Of a DNA stretch of 16,350 bases, positions 1 through 6,285 are shown one piece after another. The notes under the pieces were generated by a model that searched no databases, was not told the DNA's origin, and worked only from the letters and a program-made list of their open reading frames with translations. Source of the stretch: UBA2160 sp964588665 (lineage in GTDB: Bacteria; Chloroflexota; Dehalococcoidia; Lucifugimonadales; UBA1123). Location of the stretch: positions 1-16,350 of the forward strand of contig CAZPQQ010000071.1 in assembly GCA_964588665.1 (NCBI GenBank), written 5' to 3'. Both the position numbers and the translations under genes were made by a program. The stretch's first letter is position 1. Each line of letters opens with the position of its first letter.

Positions 1-1
1 G

Positions 2-58
2 GAACAGATCCTGGAGAGACGGAAGGAGGTTCAGACCCGAACGATACAACGACGATGA
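2..58 (+). CDS. Possible C-terminal tail of an upstream gene (partial)
   Basis: Frame 2 is open from the window edge to a TGA at 56-58 and encodes EQILERRKEVQTRTIQRR. This short, charged, helix-like stretch could be the tail of a protein that begins outside the window. Frame 1 is also open across this stretch, so the assignment is uncertain. The stop codon lies inside the palindrome at 54-71, which would fit a 3' end or a regulatory site after it. No family can be recognised from 18 residues. Confidence 0.22.
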   Translation, partial: EQILERRKEVQTRTIQRR

Positions 59-71
59 TTGTACAATCATC
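54..71. promoter_or_regulatory. 18-bp perfect palindrome (operator-like)
   Basis: GATGATTGTACAATCATC is identical to its own reverse complement over 18 bp. It has no loop and no T-run, so it looks more like a dimeric regulator's binding site than an intrinsic terminator. It overlaps the stop codon of the possible upstream reading frame. No clear gene starts immediately downstream on either strand. Its regulator and target are unknown. Confidence 0.35.
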
Positions 72-291
72 AACTCAGAGAGCTCGCGATATCAGCTCAA
101 AGTCTCTATTAACAATCTGTCCCATTTGGGCTGACAGCCAACACGCACAGGGAATCGACGAGTGCAGGGATGGCGTTGAAAGTGAGGAGAGGGTCTTCTA
201 CGGCGTCGACAGCGGTTGCGGGGTTGCCGCGAGCATCCGAAAGGCGGCCGACATTCATCGGTGATGCCACCGTCGAAGCGTCGGGTCTTAC
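72..291. other. Region without a recognisable gene
   Basis: A plus-strand frame is open to 264, but its product shows no recognisable motif, hydrophobic segment or ribosome-binding site. I see no RNA gene or repeat here. The minus-strand gene ending at 292 would transcribe into this region, and no hairpin followed by a T-run was found for it. Confidence 0.4.
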
Positions 292-672
292 TCAGCAGTC
301 TCCAAGGACTTCGATGACTTCGCCCGTTTCTTCATACATGCGCCACTTTGCGTGTGTGAGAGGGTCTGTGACAGTCCACTCCCGATCGCCCCTCTGGTGA
401 TGATCGTCCGTCCAGGTTACGCGCATCCAAGTGGCTTCGAATCTACCGGTATTCGGCAGATACTTGTCAGCGGACCTGCAATTGGCGCGGATGTCGTCTG
501 CGACCAGCGAAATCGCCTGTTGTCGGTCGAATTTCGGAATGCTGTCAAAAGCAACCGCAGTTCTGGTTTCCTCCGTCGTCGCGAGTTTGCGCTCGGTGAA
601 AGGAAGCCTTCCTATGGATGCGAACCCCACCACCACGACCCCGATGCCGATGACAATGAGCCAATTAACCAT
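292..672 (-). CDS. Small membrane-anchored hypothetical protein, 126 aa
   Basis: I do not recognise this family. The protein starts with one hydrophobic segment (about residues 3-22, NWLIVIGIGVVVVGF...) that could be an uncleaved signal anchor. About 100 hydrophilic residues follow, rich in Trp, Asp and Arg, with cysteines in RANCRSAD and at the very last residue (GDC). Such a layout suggests one membrane anchor and a small domain outside the cytoplasm. The ATG at 670-672 is preceded by GGAG with a 7-nt gap, and codon third positions are biased to G/C, both of which support real coding. It lies on the same strand as the ABC operon but 273 bp beyond it, with a LacI-type operator palindrome in the gap, so it is probably its own transcription unit. 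Confidence 0.6.
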   Translation of the reverse strand: MVNWLIVIGIGVVVVGFASIGRLPFTERKLATTEETRTAVAFDSIPKFDRQQAISLVADDIRANCRSADKYLPNTGRFEATWMRVTWTDDHHQRGDREWTVTDPLTHAKWRMYEETGEVIEVLGDC

Positions 673-740
673 GCGGTCGCTCCGGACGGGTCTGAACTGA
701 GATCGCGGTGACCATGTGCACGTAACAGTATATCAAATCC

Positions 741-754
741 TGAAACCGGTTTCA
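741..754. promoter_or_regulatory. LacI/GalR-family-like operator palindrome
   Basis: TGAAACCGGTTTCA is a perfect 14-bp palindrome that fits the general LacI-family operator pattern TGNAANCGNTTNCA, including the central CG. It lies about 70 bp upstream of the start of the minus-strand hypothetical gene (672) and about 190 bp beyond the 3' end of the ABC permease gene. No LacI-type regulator gene is in the window. The match to the pattern is direct; binding by a LacI-family protein is inferred. The rest of 673-945 shows no gene. Confidence 0.5.
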
Positions 755-945
755 CATGCCACGCGACTCAAGACGCCTTGATTGGTGATCTCGGGGAGTA
801 TATGGGCGCCGCATAGCCGGACCAATGGACACCCGAATCTGGCGTTGGTCGCGTGGTCACCGGAAGTCGGGGCCTCTCGTCGCAGAAACAAGGGCTATAC
901 CCGAGGCGCATGAGGTGAAACGTTCGTTCATCTCGTTGTGACAGC

Positions 946-1926
946 TTAGATCTGGCGCAGGCGTGGATCCCATCTGTCACGGAGCCAGTCGCCGATGAAG
1001 TTGAACGACAGCACGGTCAGAAAAATCGCCATGCCCGGGAAGAAGGCCACCCACCAGGCGGATCCGAGGTACTCTCTGCCGTTTGAGATGTCGGCGCCCC
1101 ACGAAGGAGTCGGGGGAGGTACGCCAGCGCCCAAGAATGACAGGATGCTTTCCGACAATATGGTGCTTCCCACCTGGAGCGTCGTCGCGACGACAACCGT
1201 ATTGGACACGGCCGGCAACAGGTGTCTGAACATGATCCGAGGCGTGGACGCCCCAGCGACGGTGGCGAGGGCAATGTAATCGAAGTTGCGGACTTGCAAC
1301 GTCTGGCCTCGCACCAGTCGGGCGATGCCGGCCCAAGCCCCAAGCGCAAGCACGAACGCAACCACGGCGAAGCTCTGGCCCAGAACGAACACCAACGCAA
1401 TCGCAAGCAAAAGGTACGGGATCGCGTTGAACACGTCCACGACACGCATTATGAGTTCGTCGACAATTCCGCCAAAGTAGCCCGCCGTCAACCCGACGGT
1501 GGTTCCGAACACCGTCCCGACGACGATCGCGACCCCAGCCAGGCTCAGTGAAAGGCGGGCGCCGAACACTATCCTGCTCAACAGATCGCGCCCTAGTTGA
1601 TCGGCGCCCAACGCGAAGTAATAGACATCTCCCTTCGGTCCTAGCGGGATGCCATTGGTATTGCACGACTCGAACTTGTTCGAAAGTTGGCCCTCTTCAC
1701 ACGGCTCATGCCATGGTGGACCGCCGAGAACTGCCCGCAACTGATCTTTTTCGGGGTCATAAGGGGCGATCCAGGGGGCGAAGATGGCGCATATTATCAA
1801 TGTGCTCAGTATTATTATCGGAATCAGTGGCCATCTGCGGAGCACATACAACGACTGTTGAAGGGAGGACACCTTTCCCAATGCCGAAATGTCGGCGGTC
1901 GATAGTTGGCGGGCTGGTGTGGTCAA
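946..1926 (-). CDS. ABC transporter permease, DppC/OppC type (family-5 importer)
   Basis: Inner-membrane permease subunit of a peptide/nickel/opine-class importer. A first membrane helix (about 34-54) is followed by the family hallmark LGADQLGRDLLSRIVFGAR (106-124). Then comes a helical BPD_transp_1 core with the EAA coupling loop, YIALATVAGASTPRIMFRHL (217-236), which contacts the ATPase. It ends WDPRLRQI, typical of DppC. The start is TTG at 1924-1926, 9 bp after the DppB stop; GAGG overlapping that stop lies 7 nt upstream, which suggests translational coupling. A GTG 18 codons further in is an alternative start. Between helix 1 and the LGADQLGRD motif lies an extra loop (about 68-105) with two cysteines (C76, C88) that could form an extracytoplasmic disulfide. 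Substrate is not predictable from the permease. No ATPase gene follows. Confidence 0.93.
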   Translation of the reverse strand: MTTPARQLSTADISALGKVSSLQQSLYVLRRWPLIPIIILSTLIICAIFAPWIAPYDPEKDQLRAVLGGPPWHEPCEEGQLSNKFESCNTNGIPLGPKGDVYYFALGADQLGRDLLSRIVFGARLSLSLAGVAIVVGTVFGTTVGLTAGYFGGIVDELIMRVVDVFNAIPYLLLAIALVFVLGQSFAVVAFVLALGAWAGIARLVRGQTLQVRNFDYIALATVAGASTPRIMFRHLLPAVSNTVVVATTLQVGSTILSESILSFLGAGVPPPTPSWGADISNGREYLGSAWWVAFFPGMAIFLTVLSFNFIGDWLRDRWDPRLRQI

Positions 1927-1935
1927 ATGCAGGCC

Positions 1936-2883
1936 TCAGGAGTATCGAATTCTGGGATCTATGAACGCGTAGAGGACGTCTATTATGAAGATCGCGAATA
2001 CATAGACGAGTGTGAAAACCAGGACCGCGCCGGTCATGAGCGGGAAATCGTTGTTGATGATGGAGGTATATGTCATCTGGCCCAGACCTGGCCACGCGAA
2101 CACGGTCTCCGTGACGACGGTTCCGCCAATAAAGCCGACCAGTATCAGTGCGGAGAAAGTCAGCGGCGGGATCAAGGAATTCTTGAAGGCGTGCTTCCAT
2201 ACGACCGCGTTGGCGCCCACGCCTTTTGCCCTGGCCAGTTTAATGTATTCGGAGTCCAACACTTCAAGCATCGATGACCGCACGAGGCGCATCAGTCCCG
2301 CTGACGCAAGCCACCCAAGGGTAATCGCGGGCATTATGAAATATTGTGCTCGGCCGAGGGTGCTGGTTGCGTCGTGGCCGCGTGTGCCGGACGGCAGCCA
2401 GTCCAGATTCACGGAGAAAATCAAAATAAGCATTATCCCGAGCCAGAACGGGGGCAATGCTTGCCCGAAAACGGCAAACGTTCTGCCTATAACATCCCAA
2501 ATTGTGCCACGTTTGACAGCAGACAATACGCCCAGAGGTATACCCGTAATCAGGACGAAAAACGTGGCCGACAGCCCCAACTGAAGGCTGGCCGGAGCAA
2601 AGTCGATCACCATCTCCAACACCGGTTTGCTCGTCTTCAGCGAAGTGCCAAAGTCGCCTTGGAAAACGCCTTTGCCTATCCATATCAAATACTGGACGAT
2701 TACTGGTTTGTCCAGATGAAATGACTCTCCCCAAGCCTCCCACTGCTCGGGCGAAACGTATCCTACGTTCAACATCACGTTGCGGGGGTCGCCTTGGAAT
2801 CGCGAGAGCGCGAACACAATCAAGGTGGCCGCAAGGACGGAGACGATAAGGAAGATGAATCGTCTGATGATGAATCTTTTCAC
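1936..2883 (-). CDS. ABC transporter permease, DppB/OppB type
   Basis: The second membrane-spanning subunit of the importer. It shows the DppB layout: N-terminal helix (VKRFIIRRFIFLIVSVLAAT), an extracytoplasmic region ending in GDFGTSLKTSKPV, then the core helices. The EAA loop is EYIKLARAKGVGANAVVWKH (212-231), followed by VVTETVFAWPGLGQ and a C-terminal YAFIDPRIRYS. I chose GTG at 2881-2883 (315 aa): GGAG lies 9 nt upstream and the protein then begins just before the first helix, as is usual. The frame stays open to a GTG at 2946, and an ATG lies in between, but both of those starts fall in or beside the strong hairpin at 2929-2965 and would add a hydrophilic tail. It should pair with the DppC-like subunit directly downstream. 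Confidence 0.93.
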   Translation of the reverse strand: MKRFIIRRFIFLIVSVLAATLIVFALSRFQGDPRNVMLNVGYVSPEQWEAWGESFHLDKPVIVQYLIWIGKGVFQGDFGTSLKTSKPVLEMVIDFAPASLQLGLSATFFVLITGIPLGVLSAVKRGTIWDVIGRTFAVFGQALPPFWLGIMLILIFSVNLDWLPSGTRGHDATSTLGRAQYFIMPAITLGWLASAGLMRLVRSSMLEVLDSEYIKLARAKGVGANAVVWKHAFKNSLIPPLTFSALILVGFIGGTVVTETVFAWPGLGQMTYTSIINNDFPLMTGAVLVFTLVYVFAIFIIDVLYAFIDPRIRYS

Positions 2884-2928
2884 TGGGAATGACTCCGGCG
2901 ACCGCTCGGGCGCCCCATTGAGCATACT

Positions 2929-2965
2929 ACCGGCGCCCCGCTTCACAAGAAGCTGGGGCGCCGGT
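2929..2965 (-). promoter_or_regulatory. Intercistronic stem-loop between SBP and permease genes
   Basis: Bases 2929-2944 pair with 2949-2965 to give 16 base pairs with one bulged base (2954) and a 4-nt loop (2945-2948). The outer 11 pairs are nearly all G-C. No T-run follows on the minus strand, so it is not a classical terminator. It sits 35 bp after the SBP stop and about 45 bp before the DppB start. By analogy with hairpins between binding-protein and permease genes in other ABC operons (malE-malF is the classic case), it probably protects the upstream SBP message from 3' decay and lowers permease expression. Confidence 0.7.
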
Positions 2966-2999
2966 TACTTCAGTCGGTCAGCCTACTATGGGCAGACTG

Positions 3000-5273
3000 C
3001 TACCTTTGCGCGGGAACGATCGATTCAAACGAGTTTGGAAGTTCCCACGGAGCCAGGTTCCAGCTCTCGATGGTGTCGGGGTTGAACCCGATGAGTACGG
3101 GCACTTCAACCACGCCGCCTGTCAGGGCCATGTCGAACGCGAAGTCGTTGATCGCCTCGCGTGTCGCGAGGTTCTCAGGAGAACCTTTGACCTGCACGCG
3201 TGTCTCTTCACGATTGTCCCAGTACCGGTTGTCTTCTAAGCTTGGGTTCCAACCACCGGATGGAAGCGGCCACAGGCCACCGCCGGGGAGCGTGCCGCCG
3301 CCGTCAGACAAACGGCCCTGCTTGCTGGTAGGACCCCAGCGCGTCATCCATGGCACGTGGAGTTCGCGGCCCAACATGGTCGGGCGGCGTGAGGAGTACT
3401 GCGTGCTGTCGATAAACGGATCGAGACCAAGATTCTCTTTCCATTGTCCGACAACTGCCTCACAAACCTCCAAAGAGGTGCCATTGCCCTGCGAGCAGAA
3501 GAACTCGAACCGGAAGCCAGGCTGCACGCCTGATTCCTCGAGGAATGTCATGGCCGTGTCTGGGTTGAATGCGTAGCTCCAGCGCTCCTGGTACTCGGGA
3601 TGCAACTGGTGGAAGGTCATTCCGGGGAACGAACCGCCGTAGGTTGCTCCACCGTACCCTCCGGTGACGGAGGAGGCGATGAGCTCGCGGTCGATCGAGA
3701 ACAGCAACGCTTTGCGGAAGGCTTTGGCCTTCAACATGGACGGTGTCTCATAGGAGAACTTGTCGGCGTCGTTATGGTCGAAACCTATCGAGTCCTCGGT
3801 GAATCTGGAATCGAAACCGTCAAACGTGAACGAGAAGTTTGTCATCTCGCAACCCGCGCCAGGCGTGTCCTGGATGGCGGGATCGGACCGGTCGATTCCC
3901 ACGCACTCGAGCCTGGGGTCGCCGATCCACGGGTATTTGTCCGTGGGGATGAAGCCCGCTCGCATTACTGGCCTGCCCGAGAAGTCTTCTTCGCCGATCT
4001 TTGAGCCGGGCGGGTATGCGAAAGACCAGTCGTTGCCGGCAAAGTAGAAGAAGTTGCCGTTGGAGGTGTCAAGTCCCTCGTGGAACGCGAATCCGTCCTT
4101 CTCCAACCTACCGACGTCCTGGATCGAAGCCTGTGCAATGTCGGCTGAGCCGGTCTGCAACATGGCTGACCGCTGCTGCGCCTCGTTTGCCTGTATGAAC
4201 ACGATGCGGTCGAACAGAGGGTTCTGACGCCAGTGGTCAACTCTCGACTCGGCTTCGATGCGCTCGGCTGGCAGCCACTCGTGCACGACGAAGGGGCCGG
4301 TTCCGTGCGGAATCCCGAATGTGGAGCCAAGCTCGTCGTACAACGCCTTGGACTGCATCCAGATAGCGTCCTGGCACATCGAGGTGGCGTCTTGGAGGCC
4401 GTCTGACCTGAACGCTCGCGCCGGGGCGTTGGCGGTGAATTGGTCGATCGCACTCCAAGGCTTATAGTACTCGTACGCTTGTGACGAGTTCGAGTTGGTG
4501 GAGTTGATGTTCTCGGCGCCCGCGTCGTTCATCGACCACGAGACGTCTTCGGCGGTCATGCGGCCGATGTTGACCAACTCGCCGTCGATTGAACGGTAGA
4601 AGTCAACGTCGTCACGAAGGTGGACAATCATCCGGCCCTGGTTGTCGGGATCGGATAGGTCCGCCTGGTCGAACGTCTCAAGCTTTTTCCCGTCCATCGT
4701 GACCGTGCCGCCGCCCTTGGCGGGCAGCTCCCATTCCCAACCGGTGGCCAGGTAAGGGGCATGGCACGCTTCGCTGGTGGACGTGATGGGGAAGCCCTGG
4801 GCGTCGTAAGTAGGTTCCCAGCCCAGCAACGGCTCCATGAAGCCGTAGAAGCCGTGGAATAGGATGTCTGGCCACGTCCCCTTGCCCATTTCGAACAGCG
4901 GTGTGCCCACGTTGTCGAAAACTATCGTGATAGTTTGGCTCACTCGCGCAGTCTGCACCGCGGGCGCCTGGGCCGCTGGCGCGGCAGGCAGCGGCTGTGC
5001 TGTCGCCACCGGTTGCGCCTGTGTCGGCGATCCAGGCACTGCAGGCGCCGCGGGCGCCGCGGGCGCGGGAGCCGACGGTTGCGCGGGCGCTCCTGGAGCG
5101 GGCGCTGCCGGTGCAGGAGCCGCGGGAGCAGGGGCCGTTGCCGGCGCGGGGGCAGCCGCCGGCGCGGCGGCATCGTCGCCCTCGTCGCTGGAACAAGCCA
5201 TCGCAGCCAATGCGACCAAGCTTGCGATAATCACAAGCCAGAGCTTCGCACTCTTAAAGCCCAACGAGATCAT
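3000..5273 (-). CDS. ABC transporter substrate-binding lipoprotein, family 5 (SBP_bac_5)
   Basis: Extracytoplasmic solute receptor of the importer, 757 aa. The start is ATG at 5271-5273, preceded by AAGGAG at good spacing; an in-frame extension to 5402 is leader sequence. A signal peptide (KLWLVIIASLVALAAMAC) ends in a lipobox-like site with acylated Cys27, though -2 is Met, an imperfect match. Residues about 35-108 form a low-complexity Ala/Pro linker that would hold the binding domain away from the membrane. The rest resembles DppA/OppA-type proteins, including MTAEDVSWSMN, GTGPFVVHEWLP and AFRKALLFSIDRELI. At 757 aa it is longer than the usual 500-600, partly through the linker and partly through extra segments rich in aromatic and acidic residues. 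It is followed by two permeases on the same transcript. Substrate is unknown: family 5 includes peptide, nickel, opine and oligosaccharide binders. Confidence 0.92.
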   Translation of the reverse strand: MISLGFKSAKLWLVIIASLVALAAMACSSDEGDDAAAPAAAPAPATAPAPAAPAPAAPAPGAPAQPSAPAPAAPAAPAVPGSPTQAQPVATAQPLPAAPAAQAPAVQTARVSQTITIVFDNVGTPLFEMGKGTWPDILFHGFYGFMEPLLGWEPTYDAQGFPITSTSEACHAPYLATGWEWELPAKGGGTVTMDGKKLETFDQADLSDPDNQGRMIVHLRDDVDFYRSIDGELVNIGRMTAEDVSWSMNDAGAENINSTNSNSSQAYEYYKPWSAIDQFTANAPARAFRSDGLQDATSMCQDAIWMQSKALYDELGSTFGIPHGTGPFVVHEWLPAERIEAESRVDHWRQNPLFDRIVFIQANEAQQRSAMLQTGSADIAQASIQDVGRLEKDGFAFHEGLDTSNGNFFYFAGNDWSFAYPPGSKIGEEDFSGRPVMRAGFIPTDKYPWIGDPRLECVGIDRSDPAIQDTPGAGCEMTNFSFTFDGFDSRFTEDSIGFDHNDADKFSYETPSMLKAKAFRKALLFSIDRELIASSVTGGYGGATYGGSFPGMTFHQLHPEYQERWSYAFNPDTAMTFLEESGVQPGFRFEFFCSQGNGTSLEVCEAVVGQWKENLGLDPFIDSTQYSSRRPTMLGRELHVPWMTRWGPTSKQGRLSDGGGTLPGGGLWPLPSGGWNPSLEDNRYWDNREETRVQVKGSPENLATREAINDFAFDMALTGGVVEVPVLIGFNPDTIESWNLAPWELPNSFESIVPAQR

Positions 5274-5418
5274 TATTCCACTCTCCTTCGCTGTGTATCT
5301 TTCACTAATCGATTTGAGGCCGCATTTCGTACTATCCGTATATCGTCCGACGTGCTCTGGGCACTCGTCCGAGACTGCCCAGAAATGCAATAAGAATCGC
5401 ACCCCTGCGCCAGCGTCA

Positions 5419-5447
5419 TGTATACATCACTGACCGAACTTTGTCAA
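5419..5447 (-). promoter_or_regulatory. Sigma-70-type promoter of the ABC importer operon
   Basis: On the minus strand, TTGACA (5442-5447) is a perfect -35 box. A 17-bp spacer separates it from TATACA (5419-5424), which matches four of six consensus -10 bases. Transcription would begin near 5412, leaving a leader of about 139 nt before the ATG at 5273. The -10 box overlaps the palindrome ATGTATACAT (5418-5427). The leader begins before the ORF extension to 5402, which is consistent with the shorter protein start. Confidence 0.65.
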
Positions 5448-5705
5448 ACCCCGCTTCACTAATTCGAATGATCGCAATCATCGCCAAATCCCAATATTCG
5501 TGCCTGACGGAGTGGGTAAGTTGGCAATGCAACGTTCCAAAGTGCGACATTCGGCCAAAGCGATTACGTGACGACGCCCCCGTCGCCGGCGGCCACGCTT
5601 TCCGTTTTCGGATGATGGCGCCTCACCGACAATCGGGCCTTCGATCAGCGACAACATGCGCGACGGTCTACTTCGTGTTGCGGTTCGTTCTCGCGTCGGC
5701 TGTGC
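5448..5705. other. Region without a recognisable gene upstream of the GrdE fragment
   Basis: Frames are open on both strands here, but none shows a recognisable motif or a convincing ribosome-binding site. A minus-strand frame spanning 5478-6119 runs opposite the GrdE-like fragment and looks like its shadow. If the GrdE-type gene had been complete, about 900 bp of coding sequence would lie here and further upstream. Instead the plus strand is interrupted by stops, for example at 5613 in the fragment's own frame. Confidence 0.45.
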
Positions 5706-6038
5706 TTGGCATCCGTTAGCAACCCGGGAATCGACGTGATGCTCCTCTGCCAAAAGTGCGAGCAGCAGGGCATCAAGACCACGATGATCAACACCGAGAT
5801 GGGTCTGACTCCGGAGGACACAGGTTTCGTCCATTTCGTGCCGGAGGCCGACGCAATCGTCAACGCCGGCAACTACGAGGAGACGGTGACGTTGCCCGCG
5901 GTCGACAGGGTCATCGGAGGGCCGAAACTGGTGGAGCCGGACCTGGACGCCGTGGGCCCGCTCGAAGTTCCTCTTCGCTACCTGCACGGCTCGACAAACG
6001 TCATGGGAGCGTCCCGGCTCGCGGGCGTGACGCACTAG
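5706..6038 (+). pseudogene. Truncated glycine/sarcosine/betaine reductase component B subunit (GrdE-type C-terminal fragment)
   Basis: The 110-residue product resembles the C-terminal part of GrdE-type proteins. The order is preserved: an NP.ID segment (SNPGIDVMLLCQKCEQQGIKT), then an acidic strand (MINTE), then PEADAIVNAGNYEETVTLPAVDRVIGG, which corresponds to the family's ADAIVS.GN...LPP.E.VIG block. Full-length relatives are about 430 aa and carry an internal Cys cleavage site that forms the pyruvoyl group; that whole region is absent. Similarity appears to begin near 5715. The only start codon at the edge is TTG at 5706, without a ribosome-binding site, and the frame upstream hits a stop at 5613. 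A degraded remnant is most likely; a short stand-alone protein cannot be excluded. It lies divergent from the ABC operon and convergent with the GH172 gene. Confidence 0.6.
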
Positions 6039-6285
6039 CCTGAATCGTCGTTTCGGCTCGCCGCCTCTTTTGTAATATTGGAATTTGAGGATAACGCGAT
6101 GCTGAGAGCGCACCGCCAAGGAAGTTCAACCTAAAATGAAGTCGCAGTTCACAGGTTCCCAACGAACGGGCATCGGCGTGTCGCAGCGCCACACACGCGC
6201 TCGGCTAAGGGTTCGATAGCTGCGCGCATCGAATAACCGCTGCCCGGAATTGCGCAGACCCGGACTGGGCTTGATTCGAAGAGCC

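Noticed and set aside
4864..5433. Long plus-strand frame opposite the SBP signal and linker region, with a Gly/Ala-rich product
   Set aside because: It is the complement of the Ala/Pro linker of the binding lipoprotein. The minus-strand gene has a signal peptide, a ribosome-binding site and family motifs; this frame has none.
5478..6119. Minus-strand frame of 213 codons
   Set aside because: Its product is Arg/His-rich and matches no motif, and it runs opposite the GrdE-like fragment, which does match a family.
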